Positions 8,963-16,460 of a stretch of DNA of 64,000 nt are shown piece by piece. Both the position numbers and the translations under genes were made by a program. The notes below the pieces were generated by a model. That model was not told the origin of the DNA. It saw nothing but the letters and a program-made list of their open reading frames with translations, and made no database searches. This DNA comes from Sphingobium_A sp965228065 (GTDB lineage Bacteria > Pseudomonadota > Alphaproteobacteria > Sphingomonadales > Sphingomonadaceae): the NCBI GenBank assembly GCA_965228065.1, contig OZ245788.1, forward strand, positions 3,968,001-4,032,000, written 5' to 3'. Positions within the stretch are counted from its first letter, which is position 1. Each line of letters starts with the position of its first letter.

Positions 8963-9925
8963 ATGTCGAGAATGATGTTGGCGCTGGTTGCTGCGTGGAT
9001 GCTCGCAGTTCCGGCATCCGCGTCTGCACAAAAGCGGATCGCTTTCAGCTTCGACGATGTTCCGCGCCAGGCCGGTGGCTTCTTCACGCCGGACACGCGC
9101 ACGCGGATCTTCATCGCCGCGCTGAAGCGTGCGCGGATCGAACAGGCGGCGTTCTTCGTCACTCCGGGCAATCTCGATGCCCCTGACGGCAAGGGCGGCG
9201 CTGCACGGATCTCGGCCTATGTTCGAGCCGGCCATGTGATCGGCAATCACAGCTACAGCCATCGTTGGCTGTCGAAGACATCCGCAGCAGACTATATCGC
9301 GGATATCGATCGTGCCGCCGCCTGGCTGAAGGGGCGGTCCGGCTATCGCCCCTGGTATCGCTATCCCTATCTGGACGAAGGCGGTCGCGATCTTGCCAAA
9401 CGGGCGGAAGTGCGTGCCGCGCTGGTCAAGCGGGGCCTCACCAACGGCTATGTCACGATCGACGATTACGACTGGTATCTCGACGGATTGGCCACGCACG
9501 CGAAGCAGGCGGGCAAGCGCATGGACATGGCGGCGTTGCGCGACCTGTATGTCGAGACTCTGGTCGGCGCCGCAAATTTCTACGACGGGATCGCGCGGAC
9601 GGCGCTGGGCCGGCAGCCGATACAGGTGATCCTGCTCCACGAAACCGACCTCAATGCGATGTTCATCGGCGATCTCGCCACCGCGTTGCGCAAGGATGGG
9701 TGGGAAATCGTGCCGATCGACCAGGCTTATCGCGATCCGATCGCCGCGCGAGAGCCCGATGGCTGGTTCACCAATGGCGGGCGTATCGCTGCACTGGCGC
9801 AGGAAACCGGCCGCGCGCCAAAGGATCTGATCGACCCGCGCGCCGACGAGGGGGTGCTGGCCGCCCTGTTCGACGCGCGTGTGCTGAAACCGGTCAAGAC
9901 GGGGCGGCGACAGGGTGCTCGATGA
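8963..9925 (+). CDS. Polysaccharide deacetylase (NodB homology) family, secreted
   Basis: The protein has 320 residues from the ATG at 8963 (GGAG six bases upstream), which gives a standard signal peptide ending ASA-Q. An in-frame ATG at 8942 with GGGAG six bases upstream is almost as good. NodB motifs are present: FSFDD near the N-terminus (metal-binding Asp) and HVIGNHSYSH (metal-binding histidines), followed by an arginine/tyrosine-containing YRYPYLDEG motif. Such enzymes remove acetyl groups from chitin, peptidoglycan or other polysaccharides in the periplasm. The long frame upstream of this start overlaps the RTX gene on the other strand and is not coding. It is divergent from the RTX gene. 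Confidence 0.85.
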   Translation: MSRMMLALVAAWMLAVPASASAQKRIAFSFDDVPRQAGGFFTPDTRTRIFIAALKRARIEQAAFFVTPGNLDAPDGKGGAARISAYVRAGHVIGNHSYSHRWLSKTSAADYIADIDRAAAWLKGRSGYRPWYRYPYLDEGGRDLAKRAEVRAALVKRGLTNGYVTIDDYDWYLDGLATHAKQAGKRMDMAALRDLYVETLVGAANFYDGIARTALGRQPIQVILLHETDLNAMFIGDLATALRKDGWEIVPIDQAYRDPIAAREPDGWFTNGGRIAALAQETGRAPKDLIDPRADEGVLAALFDARVLKPVKTGRRQGAR

Positions 9926-10353
9926 CCCTTTGTCGCCGCATCTCCACGACGCCCGTCGATGGTGAGCAGCCGTCGGTCGAAAAGCGGGAGTTGCTCGCCT
10001 GCTTCGCCGACATGGCGACTACACGGTCCCTTAAGCCGTTGCGGGTAGCGTTGCCCGCGGATGGCCGGGAGCGGGCGTCTTTCAGACATTCTGCAGCCGG
10101 CCATCAATGTCGATGCCCCAGAGCAGAAAAAATCTCAGTATTTACAAAGGTTTTGTGGGCTGTCGCCGCTGTTGCGGCGTGGCCTGTACGAGGCAGGCGA
10201 TCTCGATCGATCCCCTCTCGCATTCGGGGTATTTGATCATTAGCTATGCGTGGATGCTCTTTCGCTTGGCGAGGTCGTTTCCAGGGGATAGAAGCCGCGA
10301 TGGCGCGATATAGTGTATTGCGCATGTAAGACAGTTGTGCGATCTGGAATCCG
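9926..10353. other. 428-base gap upstream of pcm
   Basis: No protein gene is convincing here. A CGCCG-CTGTTG-CGGCG mini-hairpin occurs near 10163-10178. Stop codons are frequent in all frames through 10140-10320. The stretch probably carries the promoter of the pcm-tolC-DUF2497 unit. Confidence 0.4.
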
Positions 10354-11007
10354 ATGATGAACGAAGCGAATTTCGAAGCGATGCGTGCGGCGATGGTGTC
10401 CAACCAGCTGCGAACCTCTGCCGTATCCGATACGCGCGTGGTCGATGCGATGCGTGCCGTCCCGCGTGAGGCGTTCATGCCAGCGGACCGCGCGGAGCTT
10501 GCCTATATCGACACACCGGTTCCGGTGGGCGAGGGGCGGGCGATCAATCCCCCGCTGGTGACCGGCCGGCTGCTGACCGCACTGGCGCCGCGCGCCGGAG
10601 AGCGTGTGCTCGTCGTGGGGGCTGCCACTGGCTATGCCGCTGCCGTTCTGGCCGAACTGGGCCTGGATGTGACCGCGCTCGAAGAGAATGCGGCGCTTGC
10701 CGATTTCGCGCGTGGGGCGCTTGCGGATCGTGGCGTCACGGTGGTGACGGGGCCGCTGGCCGAAGGCTGGTCCGCCGCAGCGCCTTATGACGTGATCCTG
10801 ATCGACGGTGCGATCGAGCGCCTGTCGGATGCACTGGCCGGGCAATTGGCCGATGGCGGGCGGATCGCGGCCGCGATCGTCGAACGTGGCGTCACCCGCC
10901 TGGCATCGGGTCGCAAGGTCGGCGTGTCGTTGGTGCTCGACGATTTCGCGGATTCGGAAGCGGTGTCGCTGCCCGGCTTCGCGGTGCCTGCTGGCTTCGT
11001 ATTCTGA
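10354..11007 (+). CDS. pcm: Protein-L-isoaspartate O-methyltransferase
   Basis: The protein has 217 residues. It carries the Pcm pattern: an N-terminal M(V)SNQLRTSAVSD segment, an AYIDTPVPVGEG region with the substrate-binding loop, and the SAM-binding motif VLVVGAATGYAAAVLAELG, where the usual GxGxGY is GAATGY. The enzyme methylates isoaspartyl residues in damaged proteins so that they can be repaired in the cytoplasm. It is followed after 14 bases by tolC, the conserved sphingomonad order. The spacing suggests co-transcription. Confidence 0.9.
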   Translation: MMNEANFEAMRAAMVSNQLRTSAVSDTRVVDAMRAVPREAFMPADRAELAYIDTPVPVGEGRAINPPLVTGRLLTALAPRAGERVLVVGAATGYAAAVLAELGLDVTALEENAALADFARGALADRGVTVVTGPLAEGWSAAAPYDVILIDGAIERLSDALAGQLADGGRIAAAIVERGVTRLASGRKVGVSLVLDDFADSEAVSLPGFAVPAGFVF

Positions 11008-11021
11008 AGAAGGTTTCGAGC

Positions 11022-12509
11022 GTGCTGAGAACGAAAATCAGGTCCCTTGCGGGCGTTGCTGCGATCACGGCACTCGGTGTGGCTTTTGGCGGCCTGGCGC
11101 TGGGCGCATCGCCCGCTTCGGCGGAAACGCTCCGCGAGGCGCTGACCAAGGCCTATAACACCAATCCGACACTGACCGGCGATCGTGCGCGCCAGCGCGC
11201 CGAGGACGAGAATGTGCCGATCACGCGCGCTCAGGCCCTGCCCAACATCAGTGCGCAGGCGAATTACACCGAAAACCTCATTCAGCCCGCCAACGCCTTC
11301 AACGCGCCGGAGCGGTCGATTTCCGCGCAGGGCCAGATCCAGGTGCCGATCTATCAGGGCGGTGCGGTGCGCAACGGGCTTCGCGCCGCGGACCGTCGCG
11401 TAGACGCGGGCCGATCGGTTCTGCGTGGCACCGAGTCGAGCATCTTCAGTTCGGTCGTTGCCGCTTATATGGACGTGATCCGCGACGAGGCGATCGTTCA
11501 GCTCAACCAGGCCAATGTCGGCGTGCTCGACGTGAACTTGCAGGCGACGAACGACCGGTTCGAAGTGGGCGACCTGACCCGTACCGATGTTGCGCAGTCG
11601 CAGGCCCGTCTGGCCATCGCGCGCAGCCAGCTTCAGAGTGCCGAGGCGCGGTTGATCGGCAGCCGCGAGCGTTACATTCAGGTGGTCGGTTCGCCGCCCG
11701 GCACGCTCCAGCCACCGCCGCCGCTGCCCAATCTGCCGGCCGCGCCCGATGCCGCTGTCGATACCGCCCTGGCCGACAATCCGGATCTGCTCGCCGCAAA
11801 GCAGCGGCGCGAGGCCGCCCGCTTCGACGTAGGCGTGGCCAACGCGTCGCGCCTGCCGCGGCTCTCCGCGGTCAGCAACGGACAATATCAGAATTATCTC
11901 GGTACGCTCGGCACGAGCATTCCGGGCGTTTCGGTTGCTCAGACCCAGCACTCCGCCTCGCTGGGCCTGCAGGCGACGATCCCGATCTATCAGGGTGGTG
12001 CGCCGTCTGCTCAGGTTCGCCAGGCACAGGCTCGTGAAGGTCAGTCAATCGAGGGGCAGATCGAGATCGAACGCAGCGTGATCGCCCAGACCCGGTCGGC
12101 CTATGCGAGCTGGCAGGCCGCGAACGAGGTGATCGCGAGCTCGGAAACCGCGGTTTCCGCGAACCGGCTTTCGCTTGAGGGCGTCCGCGCCGAGAACAGC
12201 GTCGGCACCCGCACGATTCTCGATATCCTGAACGCCGAACAGGAATTGCTCAACTCGCAGGTCCAGCTCGTCACTGCGCGCCGCGATGCCTATGTCGCCG
12301 GATTCACCATGCTGGCGGCGATGGGGCATGCCGAGGCACGCGATCTGGGGCTCGATGGCGGCCCGCTTTATGACCCGGTAACCAATTATAAGCGCGTCCG
12401 GAATATCATCTGGGATTGGGACAGTGATCCGAAGCCGGAGCCCGTGGCAACACGTACCGTTGACACGCCGGCCCAGAATCCGTCAGTAACACCGTTACCG
12501 AAGCAGTAA
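11022..12509 (+). CDS. tolC: TolC family outer membrane efflux/secretion channel
   Basis: The protein has 495 residues with a GTG start (GAAGG about ten bases upstream) and a signal peptide ending near ASA-E. Two repeated coiled-coil/beta halves are visible. The N-terminal half begins with LREALTKAYNTNPTL and contains QIQVPIYQGG. The second half repeats the motif as QATIPIYQGG, the internal duplication typical of TolC. It should form the trimeric outer-membrane channel for RND and type I export systems, and it is the natural exit channel for the RTX protein encoded 2 kb away. It is followed after 10 bases by the DUF2497 gene. Confidence 0.92.
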   Translation: MLRTKIRSLAGVAAITALGVAFGGLALGASPASAETLREALTKAYNTNPTLTGDRARQRAEDENVPITRAQALPNISAQANYTENLIQPANAFNAPERSISAQGQIQVPIYQGGAVRNGLRAADRRVDAGRSVLRGTESSIFSSVVAAYMDVIRDEAIVQLNQANVGVLDVNLQATNDRFEVGDLTRTDVAQSQARLAIARSQLQSAEARLIGSRERYIQVVGSPPGTLQPPPPLPNLPAAPDAAVDTALADNPDLLAAKQRREAARFDVGVANASRLPRLSAVSNGQYQNYLGTLGTSIPGVSVAQTQHSASLGLQATIPIYQGGAPSAQVRQAQAREGQSIEGQIEIERSVIAQTRSAYASWQAANEVIASSETAVSANRLSLEGVRAENSVGTRTILDILNAEQELLNSQVQLVTARRDAYVAGFTMLAAMGHAEARDLGLDGGPLYDPVTNYKRVRNIIWDWDSDPKPEPVATRTVDTPAQNPSVTPLPKQ

Positions 12510-12519
12510 GGCTGTGAAG

Positions 12520-12999
12520 ATGGGGGACATCAGCAACGAGCCGTCGATGGAGGACATCTTGTCCTCGATCAAACGGATCATCGCCGAAGACGCGGATACG
12601 TCGGCGGCAACCGCGCGCGCGCGCGCCGCATCCCGGCGCCGTGCGGCGCCGATTCCGGTGATTTCCGAGGAACTGGACGCCGACGACGAAGTTCTTGAAC
12701 TGACCGATACGGTCATCGAGAGCGACGTTTATGCCGATGAGGAAGAAGCGGAACCCATGAAGGAGATCGCCGAGGATCCCGAGCTGATTTCGGAACGCGT
12801 GGCCAAGGCCAGCCGGATGTCGCTCGAATCGCTTTCGTCGCTGATCGTGAAGCCGGAAGCGGGCGCCAACACGCTCGAAGGCCTGGTCCGCGAGATGCTG
12901 CGCCCGATGCTCAGCGAATGGCTCGATGCCAATCTGCCAGCTGTGGTGGAGCGCATGGTGTCGCGCGAGATCCGGCGGATCACGGGCAAAGACCTTTAG
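12520..12999 (+). CDS. DUF2497 (PopZ-like) family protein
   Basis: The protein has 159 residues. The ATG at 12520 is preferred over an in-frame GTG at 12514 because TAAGG lies eight bases upstream of the ATG. The two conserved ends of the family are present: EPSMEDILSSIKRIIAED at the N-terminus and a C-terminal amphipathic block (MLSEWLDANLPAVVERMV then EIRRI). An acidic, low-complexity linker lies between. In Caulobacter the family member PopZ forms the polar scaffold that anchors ParB and the cell-cycle regulators, and this is a plausible but unproven role here. Placement after tolC and before valS is conserved in sphingomonads, though here about 3.4 kb of other genes intervene. Confidence 0.85.
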   Translation: MGDISNEPSMEDILSSIKRIIAEDADTSAATARARAASRRRAAPIPVISEELDADDEVLELTDTVIESDVYADEEEAEPMKEIAEDPELISERVAKASRMSLESLSSLIVKPEAGANTLEGLVREMLRPMLSEWLDANLPAVVERMVSREIRRITGKDL

Positions 13000-13043
13000 T
13001 TCGTTTCCCCGCCGCGCCGGCAGTAATATAAGCTTTGGACGTC

Positions 13044-13063
13044 ACCCCAGCGAGAGCTGGGGT
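13044..13063. repeat. Extragenic palindromic repeat (GTCA-type)
   Basis: The arms ACCCCAGC and GCTGGGGT pair perfectly around a GAGA tetraloop, preceded by CGTC. The architecture GTCA-NN-CC(A/G)GC-GARA-GC(T/C)GG-NN is the same as the element at 31170-31189. Both lie just downstream of coding regions, as expected for dispersed intergenic repeats. Confidence 0.6.
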
Positions 13064-13235
13064 CCAAACGATGTTTGCCAACTCACCGAATCGGACAGAT
13101 CGGATGGGCTCCAGCCCCTCGACTGTGCTCGGGAGATCCTTTCGCTGGAGCGAAAGCGAAGTTTTAGCTGACGTGATGAATTAATATTTATATATAACTA
13201 CCTGTATTTGTTTATTTAATATCAGGATTGCCGGC

Positions 13236-13270
13236 CCGCCGCATGCCGCCTGATGGCGATCATGCGGCGG
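13236..13270. terminator. Probable terminator between converging genes
   Basis: Perfect 10-bp arms CCGCCGCATG and CATGCGGCGG enclose a 15-base loop and are followed on the plus strand by ATTTTC. The structure sits eight bases from the stop of the secreted protein on the minus strand and 236 bases beyond the DUF2497 stop. Confidence 0.5.
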
Positions 13271-13277
13271 ATTTTCG

Positions 13278-14333
13278 CTAAAGCTCAGTCTTCAGCCGCG
13301 CAACCAGCATGGTCTCGACGCCGTTGAGCGCGCCCTCGACATCGCGTTCCCATGCCTCTGTATCGACGCTGATATCGTATTTGCGTGTCTTGGACGTGCC
13401 GCTGCCCATCAGCATGCCCAGCGCATTGCCGAACGCTTCCGACGTCTTGTCTCCACCCGTTCTCGCATCGGTCATCGATGTGATCGCGTCGGTGTCGATC
13501 AGCAGCGGGGCCTGCACTTCGAAGCGCATGCGATTCTGCATGTCGGTGACGCCCGGCTTGGCCTGTGGCGTCATCAGCCACAATTGGGTTGCGATCGGCC
13601 GGATCGCGATGCCCGCCTGAGCCGACGTCTTCGCCCTGGTTCGCAGCATCCTGAACGGCGATTTCTTGTTGTTGTTCGCCAATTGCGCGAAATCGACGAC
13701 GGCGCGGAAACCGAGCACAGCTGCGCCCGATTCCTCCATCAACGCCTGTTCGCGTGGCGGCAGCATCGCGGTGCTGAAACCTCCGAACGATCCTGCACCA
13801 CTATAGGCAACATCCTGTGTTGGCAGGAAATAAAATGTCATGCCCCGCGGTGCGAAGAACAGTGAATTGACGCCCTGATGACCGTCGACCTTGCTGCCGC
13901 TCGGCTTGCCGCCGTCCTGCAGTCGGGCATAATTGGCATAGCTGCGTGCTTCGCCGTGCGGGACGACGGTGAGCCCCGCCGCGGTCAGTTCGGCAACCAG
14001 CCTGGCGTAGAGGCGATCGGTCATCGCCTGCATCTGGTCCGGCGATGGGCCGACGAGCTTCACCATGGACTTGGCCGAGGCTTTGCCTGCGATCGCGGTC
14101 GTGTCGCTGTCGATCACGAACTGCACCTGGAAAAATGGCACGACGACCTTGCGCACGCCCTTTGCGGAGCCCGGCTTGTTGACCCAGATCAGCGCGTTCG
14201 CCTCACCGCTGTGGTCGGTTTCGGGCGAGAACACCACGGGATCGGCGATCTTCGGATATTTTTCGGCATGCGCCGCCGTGCCCAATGCGAGCAGTGCGGT
14301 CAGCGTGATACAAGCAGTAAGGTTTCTCAACAT
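13278..14333 (-). CDS. Secreted protein of unknown function
   Basis: I do not recognise the family. The protein has 351 residues, a clear signal peptide (TALLALGTAAHA-E), no further membrane segment and no cysteine-rich or catalytic motif that I can identify. A stretch near the middle (SLFFAPRGMTFYFLP) and alternating hydrophobic patterns suggest a beta-rich periplasmic or outer-membrane-associated protein. TGGGGG lies four bases before the ATG. It follows the response regulator gene on the same strand with a 79-base gap that holds a copy of the palindrome also found at the regulator's own 5' end, so it is probably a regulon member and perhaps its main target. Confidence 0.75.
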   Translation of the reverse strand: MLRNLTACITLTALLALGTAAHAEKYPKIADPVVFSPETDHSGEANALIWVNKPGSAKGVRKVVVPFFQVQFVIDSDTTAIAGKASAKSMVKLVGPSPDQMQAMTDRLYARLVAELTAAGLTVVPHGEARSYANYARLQDGGKPSGSKVDGHQGVNSLFFAPRGMTFYFLPTQDVAYSGAGSFGGFSTAMLPPREQALMEESGAAVLGFRAVVDFAQLANNNKKSPFRMLRTRAKTSAQAGIAIRPIATQLWLMTPQAKPGVTDMQNRMRFEVQAPLLIDTDAITSMTDARTGGDKTSEAFGNALGMLMGSGTSKTRKYDISVDTEAWERDVEGALNGVETMLVARLKTEL

Positions 14334-14386
14334 GTTGCCCCCAGTATTTGCTGGGAACTGTCTAATATGGCGGGCATCGGCTTGCG

Positions 14387-14404
14387 TCCCCCCGTTCAGG
14401 GGGA
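14387..14404 (-). promoter_or_regulatory. Candidate operator, palindrome CCCCC-N-GTTC-N-GGGGG
   Basis: TCCCCC and GGGGGA arms enclose CGTTCA. The core CCCCC-C-GTTC-A-GGGGG matches CCCCC-G-GTTC-C-GGGGG at 15130-15145 (minus strand) at 14 of 16 positions. It lies 54-71 bases upstream of the secreted-protein start, a normal distance for a transcription factor site, and nine bases after the regulator stop. Confidence 0.5.
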
Positions 14405-14412
14405 TTGCCTGC

Positions 14413-15183
14413 TTATGTCAGGCCGCGCCGCACTGCCTCAACCGCCGCTTCGGCGCGCGATCCGATGTCGAGTTTGCGATAGATCGTCTTGAGATAACCC
14501 GAGACCGTCGTTTCGCTGAGCCCAAGCGTGTTCGCGGCTTCCGCCACCTTCAGGCCGCGGCCGATCAGGCGAAGCACATCGGTTTCGCGCGGCGTCAATT
14601 GCACCGGATCGGGCTGTCCGCCCAGGAAACGGGCATGGGTGCGGAAATGCGCCAGGATCCGCTGCGCCATCGGCGGAGAGATCGGGCTTTCGCCGCGATC
14701 CATCGCATGGAGGCGCCGAACGATATCGGCGGGCTCATGGTCTTTCAGAAGATAACCCTGCGCGCCGGCCGCCATGGCGGACAGCAGATGATCGTCGTCG
14801 TCATAGAGCGACGTGACCACGGGCTGCGCGGAGGGCAGGCGGGCCAGCAATTCGCGGATGAAATCCACGCCCGATCCATCGGGCAGACCCAGATCGACCA
14901 GGCACAGCACCGCGACATCGTCACGCTGCTTACTCAGCCATTTCCGCGCTTCCGCCAGCGTTGCGGCCGCGGCGACGTCCGCGCCCGGATAAGCCTCGGC
15001 GACAAGCGCCCGCAACCAGTCACGCGTGGCCGGAATATCCTCCAATATGAAGATCGGGCGAGTCTCGGCTTGCTGATGGATCGTATTTCCCCTTGGCGCT
15101 GTCTTAGGCGCTGGCGGCTGTGATCGACACCCCCGGAACCGGGGGAGCGAATGTGGTGGAGAACGGTACTCGGAACGCAGCAT
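14413..15183 (-). CDS. LuxR/NarL-type response regulator (true start probably near 15081)
   Basis: The receiver domain begins with PIFILEDIPATRDW, has the phospho-acceptor Asp in LVDLGLPDGSG (residue 97 of the longest frame) and Lys in YLLKD. The C-terminal HTH is LTPRETDVLRLIGRGLKVAE with a GLSETTVSGYL recognition helix. It is a cytoplasmic two-component transcription factor. The longest frame from 15183 has a non-conserved Pro/Arg-rich 43-residue prefix, and its codons 13-18 are the translated palindrome at 15130-15145. No ATG, GTG or TTG exists between that palindrome and the receiver domain. An ATC codon at 15081 has AAGGGGA exactly six bases upstream and would give 222 residues. No histidine kinase lies nearby. 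Confidence 0.85.
   Translation of the reverse strand: MLRSEYRSPPHSLPRFRGCRSQPPAPKTAPRGNTIHQQAETRPIFILEDIPATRDWLRALVAEAYPGADVAAAATLAEARKWLSKQRDDVAVLCLVDLGLPDGSGVDFIRELLARLPSAQPVVTSLYDDDDHLLSAMAAGAQGYLLKDHEPADIVRRLHAMDRGESPISPPMAQRILAHFRTHARFLGGQPDPVQLTPRETDVLRLIGRGLKVAEAANTLGLSETTVSGYLKTIYRKLDIGSRAEAAVEAVRRGLT
15130..15145 (-). promoter_or_regulatory. Candidate operator for the response regulator gene
   Basis: A 16-bp palindrome, CCCCC-GGAACC-GGGGG on the plus strand, is the same motif as the one upstream of the next gene. It lies 48-64 bases before the inferred ATC start at 15081, which fits autoregulation. Confidence 0.5.
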
Positions 15184-15289
15184 TGAGCTTGCTCGCGTAA
15201 CTGAATCGGGCGCCTTTTGGTCAACCGTTGCGAGTTGCCTTTAAGCCTCCAGTCGTTATGTCGCTGTAATGTGATTTAAGGGTCGCCGC

Positions 15290-15982
15290 ATGTCAGATCC
15301 AGAGTTTGGAGTTGGAGCATACACGCCGGCCGAGGCGGCGAGGCTCCTGCATATGCAGCCTGTGACCCTCCGTCGCTGGTTGTATGGGTATGACTATGAC
15401 CGGGATGATGGATGTCACGAGCAGCCGCCGCTCTGGAGGCTGCAGTACGATTCTGAACAGAATGGTCAATTGCTCGGCTTTCGGGACTTGATTGAAGCGC
15501 GGATCGTCCATGCACTACGAAAATCCCGCATAGGCCTTCCGACAATTCGCCTGTGCATCGATCGAGCTCAGGAAATGCTCGGTGAAGAACATCCATTCTC
15601 CACGCGCGCTTTCAAATCTGATGGGAAGAGAATTTTTCTCGAGATTACAAAGGGTGTTGAAGAGCCTCGGTTGATTGACCTCAAAGATAGGCAGCACGTT
15701 TTTCGCGATTTCGTATTGCCTTCGCTGCATGGACTCGAATTTGGCGACGAGCGCGCTGAGCGATGGTGGCTTGTGCCGTCACGCAAAACGATCGTGGCGG
15801 ACCCCCGGCGCTCCTTCGGGCAACCGATTATTCACAAAACCGGCTTGCTTACCTCTCGGGTTGTACAAGAGGTCAAAGCGGAAGGCTCTGTTGAGAGGGT
15901 TGCCAGGCTCTATGATATTCCCGTTGGTGCTGTCCGCGATGCTCTTCGCTTCGAAAACAGCTTGTCCCGACCGGTCCATTGA
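15290..15982 (+). CDS. DUF433-type antitoxin with MerR-like HTH
   Basis: The protein has 230 residues, and AAGGG is seven bases upstream of the ATG. The N-terminus has a MerR-like helix-turn-helix (YTPAEAARLLHMQPVTLRRWL). The C-terminal quarter (SFGQPIIHKTGLLTSRVVQ then VERVARLYDIPVGAVRDALRFE) is the DUF433 antitoxin domain. The central part has no motif that I recognise. The stop overlaps the TTG start of the PIN-like gene (TTGA). In this family the DUF433 protein neutralises the toxin and represses its own promoter. Base composition is visibly more AT-rich than the flanking genes, with AAA/GAA/GAT/TTT codons common, suggesting recent transfer. Confidence 0.82.
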   Translation: MSDPEFGVGAYTPAEAARLLHMQPVTLRRWLYGYDYDRDDGCHEQPPLWRLQYDSEQNGQLLGFRDLIEARIVHALRKSRIGLPTIRLCIDRAQEMLGEEHPFSTRAFKSDGKRIFLEITKGVEEPRLIDLKDRQHVFRDFVLPSLHGLEFGDERAERWWLVPSRKTIVADPRRSFGQPIIHKTGLLTSRVVQEVKAEGSVERVARLYDIPVGAVRDALRFENSLSRPVH

Positions 15983-16371
15983 AGGTCTTTGTCGACAATA
16001 ACCTTCCACCAGACCTGGCGCGCGGTCTGAATGCGCTCTTTGCGGCCGACCATGAAGTTATTTGCCATCGTGATAAGTTTGGAAATTCGCACATTGCCGA
16101 TGAAGAATGGATTTCTTCGTTAGGTGGAGAAGGTGATTGGGTGGTCCTATCGGGCGACCTCAATATTGCGAAAAAGCGGCCATCGCGTGAGCTGTTTTTG
16201 CGGTCGCAGCTTGTCGGATTTTTCCCTCGTGCAGGCGTCATGGAGTTGCCATTGGCGAAGAAAGCGTCGCGCATTCTCTACGTTTGGGACCGTATGGAAC
16301 GCATCGCGAATGACGTCCGGCCGGGTTTGTTCGAGCTTCAACAGCGAGGGGACAAGTTTAGCGCTTTGTGA
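15979..16371 (+). CDS. PIN-like (DUF5615/VapC45-like) toxin
   Basis: The protein has 130 residues and begins at a TTG that overlaps the antitoxin stop by four bases, so the two are translationally coupled. The N-terminus MKVFVDNNLPPDLARGLNAL and the later VVLSGDLNI supply the acidic residues expected at the metal site of PIN-like nucleases, followed by KKRPSRELF. With the DUF433 partner upstream this is a type II toxin-antitoxin module; the toxin is probably an RNase, by family inference. As with its partner, composition is lower in GC than the surroundings. Confidence 0.78.
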   Translation: MKVFVDNNLPPDLARGLNALFAADHEVICHRDKFGNSHIADEEWISSLGGEGDWVVLSGDLNIAKKRPSRELFLRSQLVGFFPRAGVMELPLAKKASRILYVWDRMERIANDVRPGLFELQQRGDKFSAL

Positions 16372-16460
16372 TGAAAACTGATCGAAATTGCTTGAAGACC
16401 ATGCTTCATCCACACTCACAAGACATGGCGGCACCCGAAAAATAGGTCTATTGCGCTTCC

